From: an uncultured Clostridia bacterium
Lineage (GTDB): Bacteria; Bacillota; Clostridia; Oscillospirales; Acutalibacteraceae
NCBI GenBank assembly: GCA_946497265.1
Contig: CAMMKL010000029.1
Location: forward strand, 1 to 13,976
Direction of reading: 5' to 3'
DNA: 13,976 nt
Every line of letters starts with the position of its first letter. The first letter of the stretch is position 1. Below the pieces are notes generated by a model. It was not told the origin of the DNA. It ran no database searches and saw only the letters and a program-made list of their open reading frames with translations. Positions 1 to 6,763 of this stretch are shown piece after piece. The position numbers were made by a program, and so were the translations under genes.

Positions 1-136
1 GCAGTAAATCCCAGAATGCATCCCAATTTTGCCCATAAAAATCCGGGAAATCAAATGCCTATTTGATCCTCTGATGAATTTCCCACCAGTATTTGCAACC
101 CGTTAAATCCAGGGTAACCACTTTTTTCTCTTCCAT
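1..136 (-). pseudogene. Fourth barstar-family copy, broken by an amber codon and cut by the window edge
   Basis: The reverse strand from ATG at 136 reads MEEKKVVTLDLTGCKYWWEI and continues HQRIK, as in the other barstar copies of this window. Codon 26 (59-61) is then TAG where the other copies have CAG (Gln). After the stop the frame stays open and reads on as a barstar (FYGQNWDAFW) to the window edge, so a single C-to-T change explains the break. An AGGAGG-type ribosome site lies just upstream, identical to that in front of the toxin-linked barstar at 1402. The 3' end is outside the window. Unless the amber codon is suppressed, only a 25-residue peptide would be made. The base change is plain in the sequence; that the gene is non-functional is inference. 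Confidence 0.85.
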
Positions 137-150
137 TGTTCGCAGCCTCC

Positions 151-321
151 TTTAAATAACTTCATAAAAGGTTTCGTAGCGGTCATAGGTGATGTCAGCA
201 AGCTGACGTTAAATCACATAAGGCGATGATGTTTCTCTTTGATTATCATATCCGCTCAAACCGAATTCTCTTCGGATTTTGCGGTAAATGCTAATCTATC
301 ATTTTTCTCCTAAATAACGTC
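151..321 (-). pseudogene. Decayed C-terminal fragment of a barnase-like toxin
   Basis: The reverse strand matches the 3' end of the toxin gene at 1418-2014 but in pieces. HLPQ..P.RI..E is readable near 255-290 (toxin residues ~155-166). After that come indels, then HHRLM-TGA at the place of RHRLLW (Trp codon turned into TGA), a further one-base deletion, and finally TYDRYETFYEVI-TAA in a shifted frame, matching TYDHYGTFYEII. The catalytic His position (toxin His195) reads Arg here. The fragment stops at the same distance from the next barstar copy as the intact toxin does, with the same ribosome site. It therefore looks like the relic of a complete older toxin-immunity cassette. The left boundary near 321 is approximate. 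Confidence 0.8.
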
Positions 322-325
322 CTTC

Positions 326-640
326 TCAGTTGATAATTTTATAATCAAAATATCGTTCAAACCGGCTCTGCCATCTCATAAAATTATCATAGTATACTTT
401 GTTTTCTTCCAGTAAATCTACAATCATCTTACCACTGGATTCTAATTTCTTTGGAAGCTTGGTAAGGCCATATACCATTACCACCGTATTTTCCCTTGGT
501 TCATTCAGCAGATCCCAAAATGCGTCCCAGTTCTCCCCATAAAAATCGGAGAAATCAAAGGCCTGTTTGATCCTCTGGTGAATTTCCCCCAGATATTTGC
601 AGCCCGTTAAATCCAGAGTAACCACTTTCTTCTCTTCCAT
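326..640 (-). CDS. Barstar-family immunity protein, copy C (mosaic)
   Basis: 104 residues. Residues 1-45 are nearly identical to the two upstream copies and carry the barstar core YGENWDAFWDLL, with Asp39 and Asp43 matching barstar Asp35 and Asp39, and Trp42 matching Trp38. From about residue 46 the sequence is unrelated to copies A and B and ends in an aromatic-rich tail (MRWQSRFERYFDYKIIN). Barstars bind and block the active site of barnase-type RNases in the cytoplasm. The start is supported by GGAGGAATAAAAA immediately before ATG. The gene is third in the run of immunity genes behind the toxin, 89 bp after copy B. The split pattern of conserved 5' half and foreign 3' half suggests recombination between immunity genes. 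The target RNase may differ from the neighbouring toxin. Confidence 0.85.
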   Translation of the reverse strand: MEEKKVVTLDLTGCKYLGEIHQRIKQAFDFSDFYGENWDAFWDLLNEPRENTVVMVYGLTKLPKKLESSGKMIVDLLEENKVYYDNFMRWQSRFERYFDYKIIN

Positions 641-729
641 TTTTTATTCCTCCATTCTTCTCATCTTTTGTAAGCGGTAAGCCTCTCTGCATTTTACAAC
701 CGTTTCCTACTCGTGGCATGGAACAACCG

Positions 730-1023
730 TTAACTGCGTATTTCCAATTCCACATATTCCTCGTCCTTAGCGCAATACTCTTTAAATTCCTGCAAAATTT
801 CGTTGATCATTTGTGCGCTTGGCCCCAGCTCCTGCGGCAGTGTGTTCTCTCCCTGGACGATTATTTTATTTGCATCACATTCTGTACGCAGTAAATCCCA
901 GAATGCATCCCAATTTTGCCCATAAAAATCCGGGAAATCAAAGGCCTGTTTGATCCTCTGGTGCACTTCCCACCAGTATTTGCAGCCCGTTAAATCCAGG
1001 GTAACCACTTTTTTCTCTTCCAT
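730..1023 (-). CDS. Barstar-family immunity protein, copy B
   Basis: 97 residues, close to the ~90 of classical barstar. Core motif FPDFYGQNWDAFWDLL at 30-45 aligns without gaps to the barnase-binding helix of barstar: Asp39, Trp42 and Asp43 stand for Asp35, Trp38 and Asp39, and Phe33 for Tyr29. A Glu near residue 79 stands for Glu76. Predicted role: cytoplasmic inhibitor of a barnase-type RNase. GGAGG lies a few bases before ATG. Only nine residues differ from copy A, four of them at 39, 42, 46 and 47, which correspond to barstar contact positions 35, 38, 42 and 43. Copy B shares its binding-patch DNA almost exactly with the broken copy at 1-136, so it may be the partner of the lost toxin rather than of the intact one. 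Confidence 0.9.
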   Translation of the reverse strand: MEEKKVVTLDLTGCKYWWEVHQRIKQAFDFPDFYGQNWDAFWDLLRTECDANKIIVQGENTLPQELGPSAQMINEILQEFKEYCAKDEEYVELEIRS

Positions 1024-1108
1024 TTTTTATTCCTCCATTTTCATCTTTTGTAACGGTAAGCCTCTCTGCGTTTTACAACCGTTTCCTACTCGTAGCATGG
1101 AACAACCG

Positions 1109-1402
1109 TTAACTGCGTATTTCCAATTCCACATATTCTCCGTCCTTAGCGCAATGCTCTTTAAATTCCTGCAAAATTTCGTTGATCATTTGTGCGCTTG
1201 GCCCCAGCTCCTGCGGCAGTGTGTTCTCTCCCTGGACAATAATTACATCTGCATCACACTCGCTCCAAAGGAGATCGTCAAACGCGCTCCAATTCTGCCC
1301 ATAAAAATCTGGGAAATCAAAGGCCTGTTTGATCCTCTGGTGAATTTCCCACCAGTATTTGCAGCCGGTCAAGTCTAGGGTAACCACTTTTTTCTCTTCC
1401 AT
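1109..1402 (-). CDS. Barstar-family immunity protein, copy A (toxin-linked)
   Basis: 97 residues, barstar fold by motif FYGQNWSAFDDLL at 33-45. It directly follows the toxin gene (15 bp between toxin stop and this ATG, with GGAGG inside the gap), which is the usual place for the cognate immunity protein. It differs from copy B at the predicted RNase-binding face: Ser39 (barstar Asp35), Asp42 (barstar Trp38), Trp46 and Ser47 (barstar Thr42, Gly43), while Asp43 (barstar Asp39, which fills the barnase active site) is kept. I infer that it is tuned to the adjacent toxin, which carries Lys in place of barnase Arg59. That pairing is a hypothesis from alignment by eye. Confidence 0.9.
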   Translation of the reverse strand: MEEKKVVTLDLTGCKYWWEIHQRIKQAFDFPDFYGQNWSAFDDLLWSECDADVIIVQGENTLPQELGPSAQMINEILQEFKEHCAKDGEYVELEIRS

Positions 1403-1417
1403 TGTTCGCAGCCTCCA

Positions 1418-2014
1418 TTAAATAATTTCATAAAAGGTTCCGTAGTGGTCATAGGTGACAAACAGCAAGCCGTCGTTAGACCACAACAGGCGGTGGCGGT
1501 TTCGCCTTCCGCTGTAATAATTGATATCGGCCTCGTACCAAATCCGTCCAGGGATTTGTGGTAAATGATGGTCTTTATTCTGATAAATTCCTTTTGTTAC
1601 CATTTTCCCTGGGGCAAACTTTGCCGGGGGTTTTCCTTTTCGCCATCCCAATTTCTTAAGTTCCTCTTCAGTAATATAATATTCCGGCAAAACGGCGTAG
1701 TACTTCATCCACCAGTCGGCGCCGTTTTTCCCGTCCTTTGTCCCATACCCGGCTTCCACCGCTTCCATCGGTCTAATCTCGCACCGGCAGTTTGGATGAA
1801 GCGGCGGTTCTTCCTCCGGTATCTCATCCATTGGATAGATTTTGCCGTGATGCGCCCGGCACTCCAAACAGGCTTTCAGATCCAGCAACGCAATCCAGTT
1901 CTTATACCGTAGGCTTTGCTGTGTGGGGGGATCGTAGGTATCCAACAACCCCTTTTCCAAGTACAGAAGCTCATACTCAGAGATGACATATCCATACATC
2001 TTTTTTACATACAT
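1418..2014 (-). CDS. Mu-F/SPP1 gp7-like plus barnase-type RNase toxin
   Basis: 198 residues from ATG at 2014, chosen because GGGGAG sits 7 bases before it; an ATG at 2029 has no such site. Residue numbers here count from the 2029 ATG. The N-terminal part holds CLEC (54-57) and HPNCRC (78-83), the cysteine pattern seen at the end of phage Mu-F/SPP1 gp7 head-morphogenesis domains, which often carry toxin C-termini. Residues ~104-203 align to barnase: LPEYYIT..E..LGW, APGK, EADINY, RN..R, DHY.TF. Catalytic Glu73, Arg83, Arg87 and His102 of barnase are kept as Glu166, Arg176, Arg180 and His195. Lys27 is Glu121 and Arg59 is Lys152. There is no signal peptide or large delivery domain. Predicted: secreted or phage-linked RNase, or an orphan toxin module, neutralised by the downstream barstars. 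Confidence 0.88.
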   Translation of the reverse strand: MYVKKMYGYVISEYELLYLEKGLLDTYDPPTQQSLRYKNWIALLDLKACLECRAHHGKIYPMDEIPEEEPPLHPNCRCEIRPMEAVEAGYGTKDGKNGADWWMKYYAVLPEYYITEEELKKLGWRKGKPPAKFAPGKMVTKGIYQNKDHHLPQIPGRIWYEADINYYSGRRNRHRLLWSNDGLLFVTYDHYGTFYEII

Positions 2015-2184
2015 GCTATCGCTCCCCATTTTGTGATAAGAATAAAAATTCTTTCACTCAATGGAACGAAACCGCAAAAAGTTGCTCTCTTTTATGCAAC
2101 ACAAGGAAATTGTTTATAAAATATTCACATTTTAAATGTTCCATCATAGTTATAATATAATATAAAATAAAATATTTTTTTATT

Positions 2185-2213
2185 ATTGTACATCATGATA
2201 AGCAAAGAGTCAA
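2185..2213 (-). promoter_or_regulatory. Sigma-A type promoter of the toxin-immunity operon
   Basis: On the minus strand TTGACT (2208-2213), a 17-base spacer and TACAAT (2185-2190), each one base off consensus. It lies ~170 bp before the toxin start and just past the terminator of the upstream operon, so the toxin has its own strong promoter. Confidence 0.8.
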
Positions 2214-2281
2214 TCCGCTTGCCTTGGCTTGGGCGCATTATCTCCTTAGGTATGTGCACCCGGAAAACATACTCGTAATAT

Positions 2282-2313
2282 AAAAAACCCGGCATGCCAT
2301 AGCATGCCGGGTT
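2282..2313 (-). terminator. Rho-independent terminator of the DHHW-MBOAT operon
   Basis: Perfect 12-bp stem AACCCGGCATGC/GCATGCCGGGTT (2286-2297 with 2302-2313), 4-base loop, followed on the minus strand by a T-run. It is ~100 bp past the O-acyltransferase stop codon. Confidence 0.93.
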
Positions 2314-2413
2314 GAGATAGCGTGTACCGAGCGTAAATGGTTAATACAGGCCGCTTAAAAGCCTTTGCCTATGTAACCATCCAAAAATCCACGAATGTGT
2401 AACTAAATTTATA

Positions 2414-3820
2414 CTAAAATCTAAAATAAATAAAAGGATTATAAGACGAACTTAAAATAAATAGGATACACAGCAATAACAGGATCGCACAGAGTATATT
2501 CTTTACAAGCTCTGTAGCGGACGAATTCTTAAACTGAATTTTCTTGGCCCAAGGGAACATTGCGATAATCGCCAGCGGCAGAAAAATAATACCATTTAAA
2601 ATTTCTGAGTTTTCCGTAACGACTGCGACCCAATCCGTAGGGGCAAATGAAAACATCATCTCCAGTGCAGACAACATTTGTGTAAAATCTACCAGATTGA
2701 AGATGACCCATCCTATTAAAACAAAAAAAGCGGTGTAAAGATAACGAATGATCTTTGGTAGTTTATGGAGGATCTTATGGAAACACTGTTTTTCAAGGAT
2801 TAACAAAACACCGTAATACAAGCCCCAAATGATAAAATTCCACTGAGCCCCGTGCCAAAAGCCGGTTAAACACCAGACGATTAAAATATTGATAATATGC
2901 CGTATCTTCCCGACGCGGTTCCCTCCAAGCGGAATATAAATATAATCCCGGAACCAAGTGGAAAGCGAAATGTGCCATCGCCTCCAAAATTCTGTAATGG
3001 ATAAAGAGGTATAGGGATAGTCGAAATTTTCAAGAAAGTGAAATCCAAATATTCTTCCCAAACCGATAGCCATATCACTGTAGCCGGAAAAATCAAAATA
3101 AATTTGTAAAGCATAGCTGATGGCGGCGATCCAATAAAAGAAACTACCGTATACTGATGCATTTCCTTCATAAATGATAACAGAAATATTGGCGACGGTG
3201 TTTGCAATCAGCACTTTCTTGGCAAGGCCTATAATGAATCTACGGGCCCCCTCTGTTATATCTTTCAACGACTCTTTCCGATGAAGGATTTCGTCTTCTA
3301 TGGTTTGATAACGGACGATAGGCCCTGCGATGAGCTGGGGAAAAAAGCACACATAGAGAGTAAGATAAAAATAGTTCTTTTGAACCCGAACACTGTGCTT
3401 GTAAAGGTCAATCACATAGGATAAAATTTGGAAAGTATAAAAACTAATCCCAATCGGTAAAACCAAATGGGCAACGTTCAAATTTTTACCGAACAGTAAC
3501 TCGATATTGTCTATCGTAAAATTCAGATACTTAAAGATAAATAGATTTGAAACTAAAAGAATACAGGTAATGATAAAAACCGCTTTTCTCAATCCCATAG
3601 ATCCGGGCCGATCCAAACGATGGATCAACAATCCGCCGATATAAGCCACGAAAGACGCCAAAAGCATCAGTATAACAAACTTCGGTTCTCCCCAAGCATA
3701 AAAAAGAATAGATGCAATTAATAAAACGGTATTTCGATAAGTACGGTTTTTACAAATAAAGTAGAGCAGGATTGTAATTGGTAGAAATAAATACAAAAAT
3801 GATAGGCTGCTAAAAACCAT
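2414..3820 (-). CDS. MBOAT-family O-acyltransferase (AlgI/DltB type)
   Basis: 468-residue multi-pass membrane protein, full length for AlgI-like proteins. Visible family motifs: LPIGISFYTFQ (121-131), IAGPIVRY (164-171), IYFDFSGYSDMAIGLG (240-255), FWRRWHISLSTWFRDY (278-293) with YIPLGGNR, and TGFWHGAQWN (319-328). His323 of the last motif is the conserved MBOAT His, and His283 the second. Such proteins pass an acetyl or other acyl group across the membrane to a polysaccharide or teichoic acid partner. The start is set by GGAGG inside the last codons of the DHHW gene, whose stop lies 2 bases before this ATG, so the two are translationally coupled. The exact polymer cannot be told from sequence; no glycosyltransferases are near. 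Confidence 0.93.
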   Translation of the reverse strand: MVFSSLSFLYLFLPITILLYFICKNRTYRNTVLLIASILFYAWGEPKFVILMLLASFVAYIGGLLIHRLDRPGSMGLRKAVFIITCILLVSNLFIFKYLNFTIDNIELLFGKNLNVAHLVLPIGISFYTFQILSYVIDLYKHSVRVQKNYFYLTLYVCFFPQLIAGPIVRYQTIEDEILHRKESLKDITEGARRFIIGLAKKVLIANTVANISVIIYEGNASVYGSFFYWIAAISYALQIYFDFSGYSDMAIGLGRIFGFHFLENFDYPYTSLSITEFWRRWHISLSTWFRDYIYIPLGGNRVGKIRHIINILIVWCLTGFWHGAQWNFIIWGLYYGVLLILEKQCFHKILHKLPKIIRYLYTAFFVLIGWVIFNLVDFTQMLSALEMMFSFAPTDWVAVVTENSEILNGIIFLPLAIIAMFPWAKKIQFKNSSATELVKNILCAILLLLCILFILSSSYNPFIYFRF

Positions 3821-3822
3821 TT

Positions 3823-4986
3823 TTAATCCTCCAACATAAATTCTTCCATCACGAAATAATCAATATTTCCAATCAGCAACACTTTGGAAATGTTGTTTTC
3901 TTGGATGTATTGTCCAAGATGGAAATCCTGTCCCAAAAAAGCTTTATAGTTTCGCAGGTCGATAGAATGCGTTCGATGATAATGGGAAGCAACCAATTTT
4001 AATACCGCATTGTCATAGGATTCGCCGATCAGCAATATGTTTTCTTTTTCTGTATTGTGGGTATCGAAAATGATTTCTCCATCATCCCCGCCATAAAAAT
4101 TTCCATAGGTAACGTCGGTACGGTTTCGATCCAAAAACGATTTCGCATCTCCATAGTCAGAAACTGGATTTTTGTTTATAGAAATCTCCATCTGGGGAAA
4201 TTGAAATTGATACACAGTAAAATCCTCTGTAAACAGGCCATTCATATCCGGGGTTTTGGAGCCCGCAAACGATTGGCTCACCGTTACCGTATCAATAGGT
4301 TCCAGCGGTTGTTCATTGCAGCCTAAAAGCTCCAAGATTTGCCGATAAGCCCGATAAGACCCTTTGTAATTCCAATGATGGTCTGTTTTATAAAACCAGC
4401 TTTGATAATCTGCAAAGCTGTTGATCTCAAAGGCAGCCATGCGGTTTTGCGGCAGTTGGACATGTTCAAAAATATAATCGCTAAATGGAACGATTTCATT
4501 TGTTTCAAAATTAATATCCGTGTCTTTTTCAATGTAATAAATATAAAAGTCTGTTTCCGGATGCGATGAAATAATTCGATTGCAGTTTTCAATTCTTTTA
4601 TCTAAAAGCGGCTGGCTCTTGCTAAAAGAACGGACACCGTAACAAATGTTACCGTTGAAGATCAAATGGGAGTTAAAATTAATATAACGATTGAGGTTTA
4701 ATTTAAGCAGGGGTTGTAATAATGAATATTGGTACCCATTGGTAAAATCGTTATATGCTTTTTTCATTGTTTGTGAAAAAAGCACCTGATCAGCAAGCGC
4801 TGCCTCCCAATTGTCTTGGAAGGATGTATCCAGAATTGCAGAAATGGAAACCGGCTTAATTTTTTCAGCATACCTATTCTCATAATAATTAATTTCTTTT
4901 GGGAAAAATACTGTTTTTATCAATCCAATTGATAAAAATAAAAAGCATCCCATGAGAAAAACTAAGTTTACAATCTGTTTTTTCAT
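3823..4986 (-). CDS. DHHW-family protein, likely partner of the O-acyltransferase
   Basis: 387 residues. One N-terminal membrane segment (about 5-27, uncleaved anchor or signal), then an extracytoplasmic domain. An ENR motif at 36-38 and DNWEAALADQ follow the anchor, as usual in AlgX/AlgJ-like and DHHW proteins. KTDHHWNYKGSYRAY (200-214) carries the family name motif, and ILLIGESYDN (317-326) offers a serine (Ser323) in a GDS-like setting. Asp202/His204 and Ser323 could form an SGNH-type triad, as known for AlgJ/AlgX. It is the first gene of the two-gene operon, with AGGGG 7 bases before ATG. Inferred role: final transfer of the acyl group outside the membrane. The alternative is a structural helper of the MBOAT protein. 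Confidence 0.88.
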   Translation of the reverse strand: MKKQIVNLVFLMGCFLFLSIGLIKTVFFPKEINYYENRYAEKIKPVSISAILDTSFQDNWEAALADQVLFSQTMKKAYNDFTNGYQYSLLQPLLKLNLNRYINFNSHLIFNGNICYGVRSFSKSQPLLDKRIENCNRIISSHPETDFYIYYIEKDTDINFETNEIVPFSDYIFEHVQLPQNRMAAFEINSFADYQSWFYKTDHHWNYKGSYRAYRQILELLGCNEQPLEPIDTVTVSQSFAGSKTPDMNGLFTEDFTVYQFQFPQMEISINKNPVSDYGDAKSFLDRNRTDVTYGNFYGGDDGEIIFDTHNTEKENILLIGESYDNAVLKLVASHYHRTHSIDLRNYKAFLGQDFHLGQYIQENNISKVLLIGNIDYFVMEEFMLED

Positions 4987-5071
4987 TTTATTCCCCTCTT
5001 AAACTTACACGTGTGAACAAAGATGATCTTGAAAAAATATTCATTTCTAAAAACGCATGTTGATATCAAGT

Positions 5072-5100
5072 ATATCTTATAATAAAAGATTATAAGATAT
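5072..5100. repeat. Perfect AT-rich inverted repeat in the DHHW operon leader
   Basis: 12-bp arms ATATCTTATAAT/ATTATAAGATAT (5072-5083 and 5089-5100) with a 5-base centre. It lies ~90 bp before the DHHW start, inside the predicted leader. It has no U-tract, so a binding site or RNA hairpin is more likely than a terminator. Confidence 0.75.
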
Positions 5101-5196
5101 TTGGTTGTAAATTTCGGCCATAATAGCATACAAAGCGTTTAAAATATCTGCAGGTTATGTCCTTCGGCCCCCGTCGTATGCAAGCCCGTCCTTTCT

Positions 5197-5224
5197 ATAT
5201 TAAGATTTTTTGACAAAATGTCAA
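5197..5224 (-). promoter_or_regulatory. Promoter of the DHHW-MBOAT operon with a dyad over the -35 box
   Basis: On the minus strand a perfect TTGACA (5219-5224), 16-base spacer and TAATAT (5197-5202); AATATA with a 17-base spacer is the alternative. The -35 box is one arm of a perfect dyad TTGACATTTTGTCAA (5210-5224), which could be a repressor site. The site is ~210 bp before the DHHW start. Confidence 0.65.
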
Positions 5225-5341
5225 GGCAATGCTTAAAATTTCCCCCTTTTTCTGCTGGAGTAAAGATGCCCCTCGTTTATGCTTGGAGTTATAGCCGAAA
5301 TAGAAAACATATTCCCAGCGTCCAAAAAATCAGTATCGAGT

Positions 5342-5379
5342 AAAAAACTCGTAGCGATCCCTTTCGGACACTACGAGTT
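5342..5379 (-). terminator. Terminator of the nitrogenase-like operon
   Basis: Minus-strand stem AACTCGTAG/CTACGAGTT (5371-5379 with 5346-5354), a 16-base loop that can partly pair (TCC/GGA), then six T. It is ~140 bp past the last gene of the operon. Confidence 0.85.
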
Positions 5380-5518
5380 CCAATATAATCTTATATTTAA
5401 TCTTTTGATAAATACCTTTTTATAAGAACGTTAACGGACTCCTGCACCGACATACAAAGCTATTTCCATGAACGCGTTTATATGCATTTTCGATTTTTAT
5501 TTATTGAAAAATCATTTT

Positions 5519-6763
5519 TTATTGCATCATCATGGATATGACCAATTTATTGTAATAAGTAAGAATAGATTCCATAATCCAATCAGCGCCACGAAGCCCT
5601 ACGAAGGGAAGATGGTTGGCCACCACAATTGTTTCTTTTGCTGGGAATCCAATCTGCAGTTTTGTGTTTGTTTCCGGTGTCTGGGACAGCGTTTCATCGT
5701 TCCCCAGCACCAGAGAATTGCTGCAACCCCGCAAAACGTCCAGTTTCTCTTTTTCCGGAAGAAACCGGCACCACTGCGGCACCTCTTCCATTCCCTTCGG
5801 GCTGTGGGTGAGGATTCCCTCCACTTTCATCCCAAGCTCTTCCTTCAGAAATTTCCCGATTCCGGAGACTTGCATTTCATTCCCTTCCACGACTGCATTC
5901 ATCGGCAGCGGGGAACAGCGCAATTCGTTTTCCTTTTTTTTCGCCCATATAAGCTTTCTGCCAAATTCTTTTCGAAATGCCGGGTCCGGCTCTCTGCCGA
6001 TTCCCTGTGCAATCTGAGCAATCCACTTTTCCGTTCCTTGGTACCCATAAGGGACCCCATAAAACCATCCGCCGCCCCCTTTTTCCTGAACCGCTTTGGC
6101 CGCTCGAATCCCTTCTTTTCTCATCACAATGGAACACTCCGCTTCCGTACAATGCCGGATAGAATCATAGCTGCAATCATAGGGCAGGATGCAGGCCGGT
6201 TCCAGACCAAAGGCTTCTTTTAATAGCCGGCAAATCTCTTCCACATCTGAACCGACGCGGTAGCTGTCATAACAGGCGCCGATCAAGTTAAACGTGCCCT
6301 CCCTTTTCTTTGCCGGAGGACAGGCAATCTCCTTTACCAAAGCTTCCAGTGCATCTGCAATCCCCAAACTGTAGTCACCCCTGAAGCCGCCGTGTTCAAA
6401 AGGAATGAGCCGGCTTTCCACCTGCCCTTCCAGCAAACGGCACAGGCCACGGATATCCGCCCCGATGACAGAGGTCAGTGAAGAGCCAATCACAAAAATG
6501 CACTTTGGCCGGTAAGTTTTGTCCACTTCCAGAATCGCCTGCTCCAGTCTGGAGGTATCCCCCATAATAATATCATTTTCATCCACATGGGTACAAAAAA
6601 AGTTTTTATGGATCTTGATCCCAAAATCCATGATTACCTCAGCCCCATAATGCGTGGTTCCTGCCGGTCCGTATTCAATGACGGCACAGTCTCTGACCGG
6701 GAGCACGCTCCAGACAATCCCCATCCGATCCGAAGGGATCGGAAAATGCCTGCATAAACTCAT
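5519..6763 (-). CDS. Nitrogenase component 1-like subunit, NifK-like (cysteine-poor)
   Basis: 414 residues from ATG at 6763, which overlaps the TGA of the NifD-like gene as ATGA and has AAGGAG 8 bases upstream; a longer in-frame ORF to 6814 lacks such a site. Family signs: YGPAGTTHYG (31-40) in the place of the HGxxGC motif, FVIGSSLTSVIGADI (90-104) in the place of STCMAEVIGDD, and a C-terminal PFVGLRGADWIMESI (386-400) typical of component-1 proteins. By gapless alignment from memory to NifK, Cys70, Cys95 and Cys153 correspond to Ser11, Thr36 and Ser95, so all three P-cluster cysteines are absent. Cys4 and Cys26 lie close by and could serve as ligands. Expected to form a heterotetramer with the NifD-like subunit. 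Substrate unknown. Confidence 0.85.
   Translation of the reverse strand: MSLCRHFPIPSDRMGIVWSVLPVRDCAVIEYGPAGTTHYGAEVIMDFGIKIHKNFFCTHVDENDIIMGDTSRLEQAILEVDKTYRPKCIFVIGSSLTSVIGADIRGLCRLLEGQVESRLIPFEHGGFRGDYSLGIADALEALVKEIACPPAKKREGTFNLIGACYDSYRVGSDVEEICRLLKEAFGLEPACILPYDCSYDSIRHCTEAECSIVMRKEGIRAAKAVQEKGGGGWFYGVPYGYQGTEKWIAQIAQGIGREPDPAFRKEFGRKLIWAKKKENELRCSPLPMNAVVEGNEMQVSGIGKFLKEELGMKVEGILTHSPKGMEEVPQWCRFLPEKEKLDVLRGCSNSLVLGNDETLSQTPETNTKLQIGFPAKETIVVANHLPFVGLRGADWIMESILTYYNKLVISMMMQ

Larger units (their letters stand above)
641..1402 (-). repeat. Tandem duplication: two ~380-bp barstar-plus-spacer units
   Basis: Bases 641-1023 and 1024-1402 are direct repeats of one barstar gene plus its downstream spacer (383 and 379 bp, small indels in the spacer). 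They are nearly identical except for a ~45-bp patch inside each gene (about 880-920 and 1255-1300) where substitutions are dense. Both spacers also hold a short direct repeat ACAACCGTT (for example 695-703 and 723-731). The arrangement indicates local duplication followed by focused divergence. Confidence 0.9.
2030..2413. other. Intergenic region between toxin and O-acyltransferase genes
   Basis: No gene seen. It holds the toxin promoter (2185-2213), a ~165-base AT-rich toxin leader with small dyads such as GTTGC/GCAAC (around 2081-2100), and the terminator of the O-acyltransferase operon (2282-2313), followed by ~100 bp of 3' untranslated sequence. Confidence 0.75.
4987..5518. other. Intergenic region: leader and promoter of the DHHW operon, terminator of the nitrogenase-like operon
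   Basis: No coding gene supported. The left part (4987-5195) is a ~210-base leader of the DHHW gene with an AT-rich hairpin. A promoter lies at 5197-5224 and a terminator of the right-hand operon at 5342-5379. I see no convincing match to a known riboswitch in the leader. Confidence 0.6.

Noticed and set aside
555..755. Small minus-strand frame spanning the spacer between barstar copies B and C
   Set aside because: It overlaps both barstar genes in another frame and resembles no known protein; the ribosome site serves the barstar.
950..1378. Plus-strand open frame of 142 codons across the barstar copies
   Set aside because: It is antisense to two clear barstar genes, has no ribosome site and its length comes from the duplication.
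641..1402. CRISPR-like or insertion-sequence repeat
   Set aside because: The repeats are gene-sized, contain the barstar coding sequence and have no spacers, transposase or terminal inverted repeats.
5100..5195. A cyclic-di-GMP or other riboswitch in the DHHW leader
   Set aside because: I could not find the conserved core of any family I know; only simple hairpins are visible.
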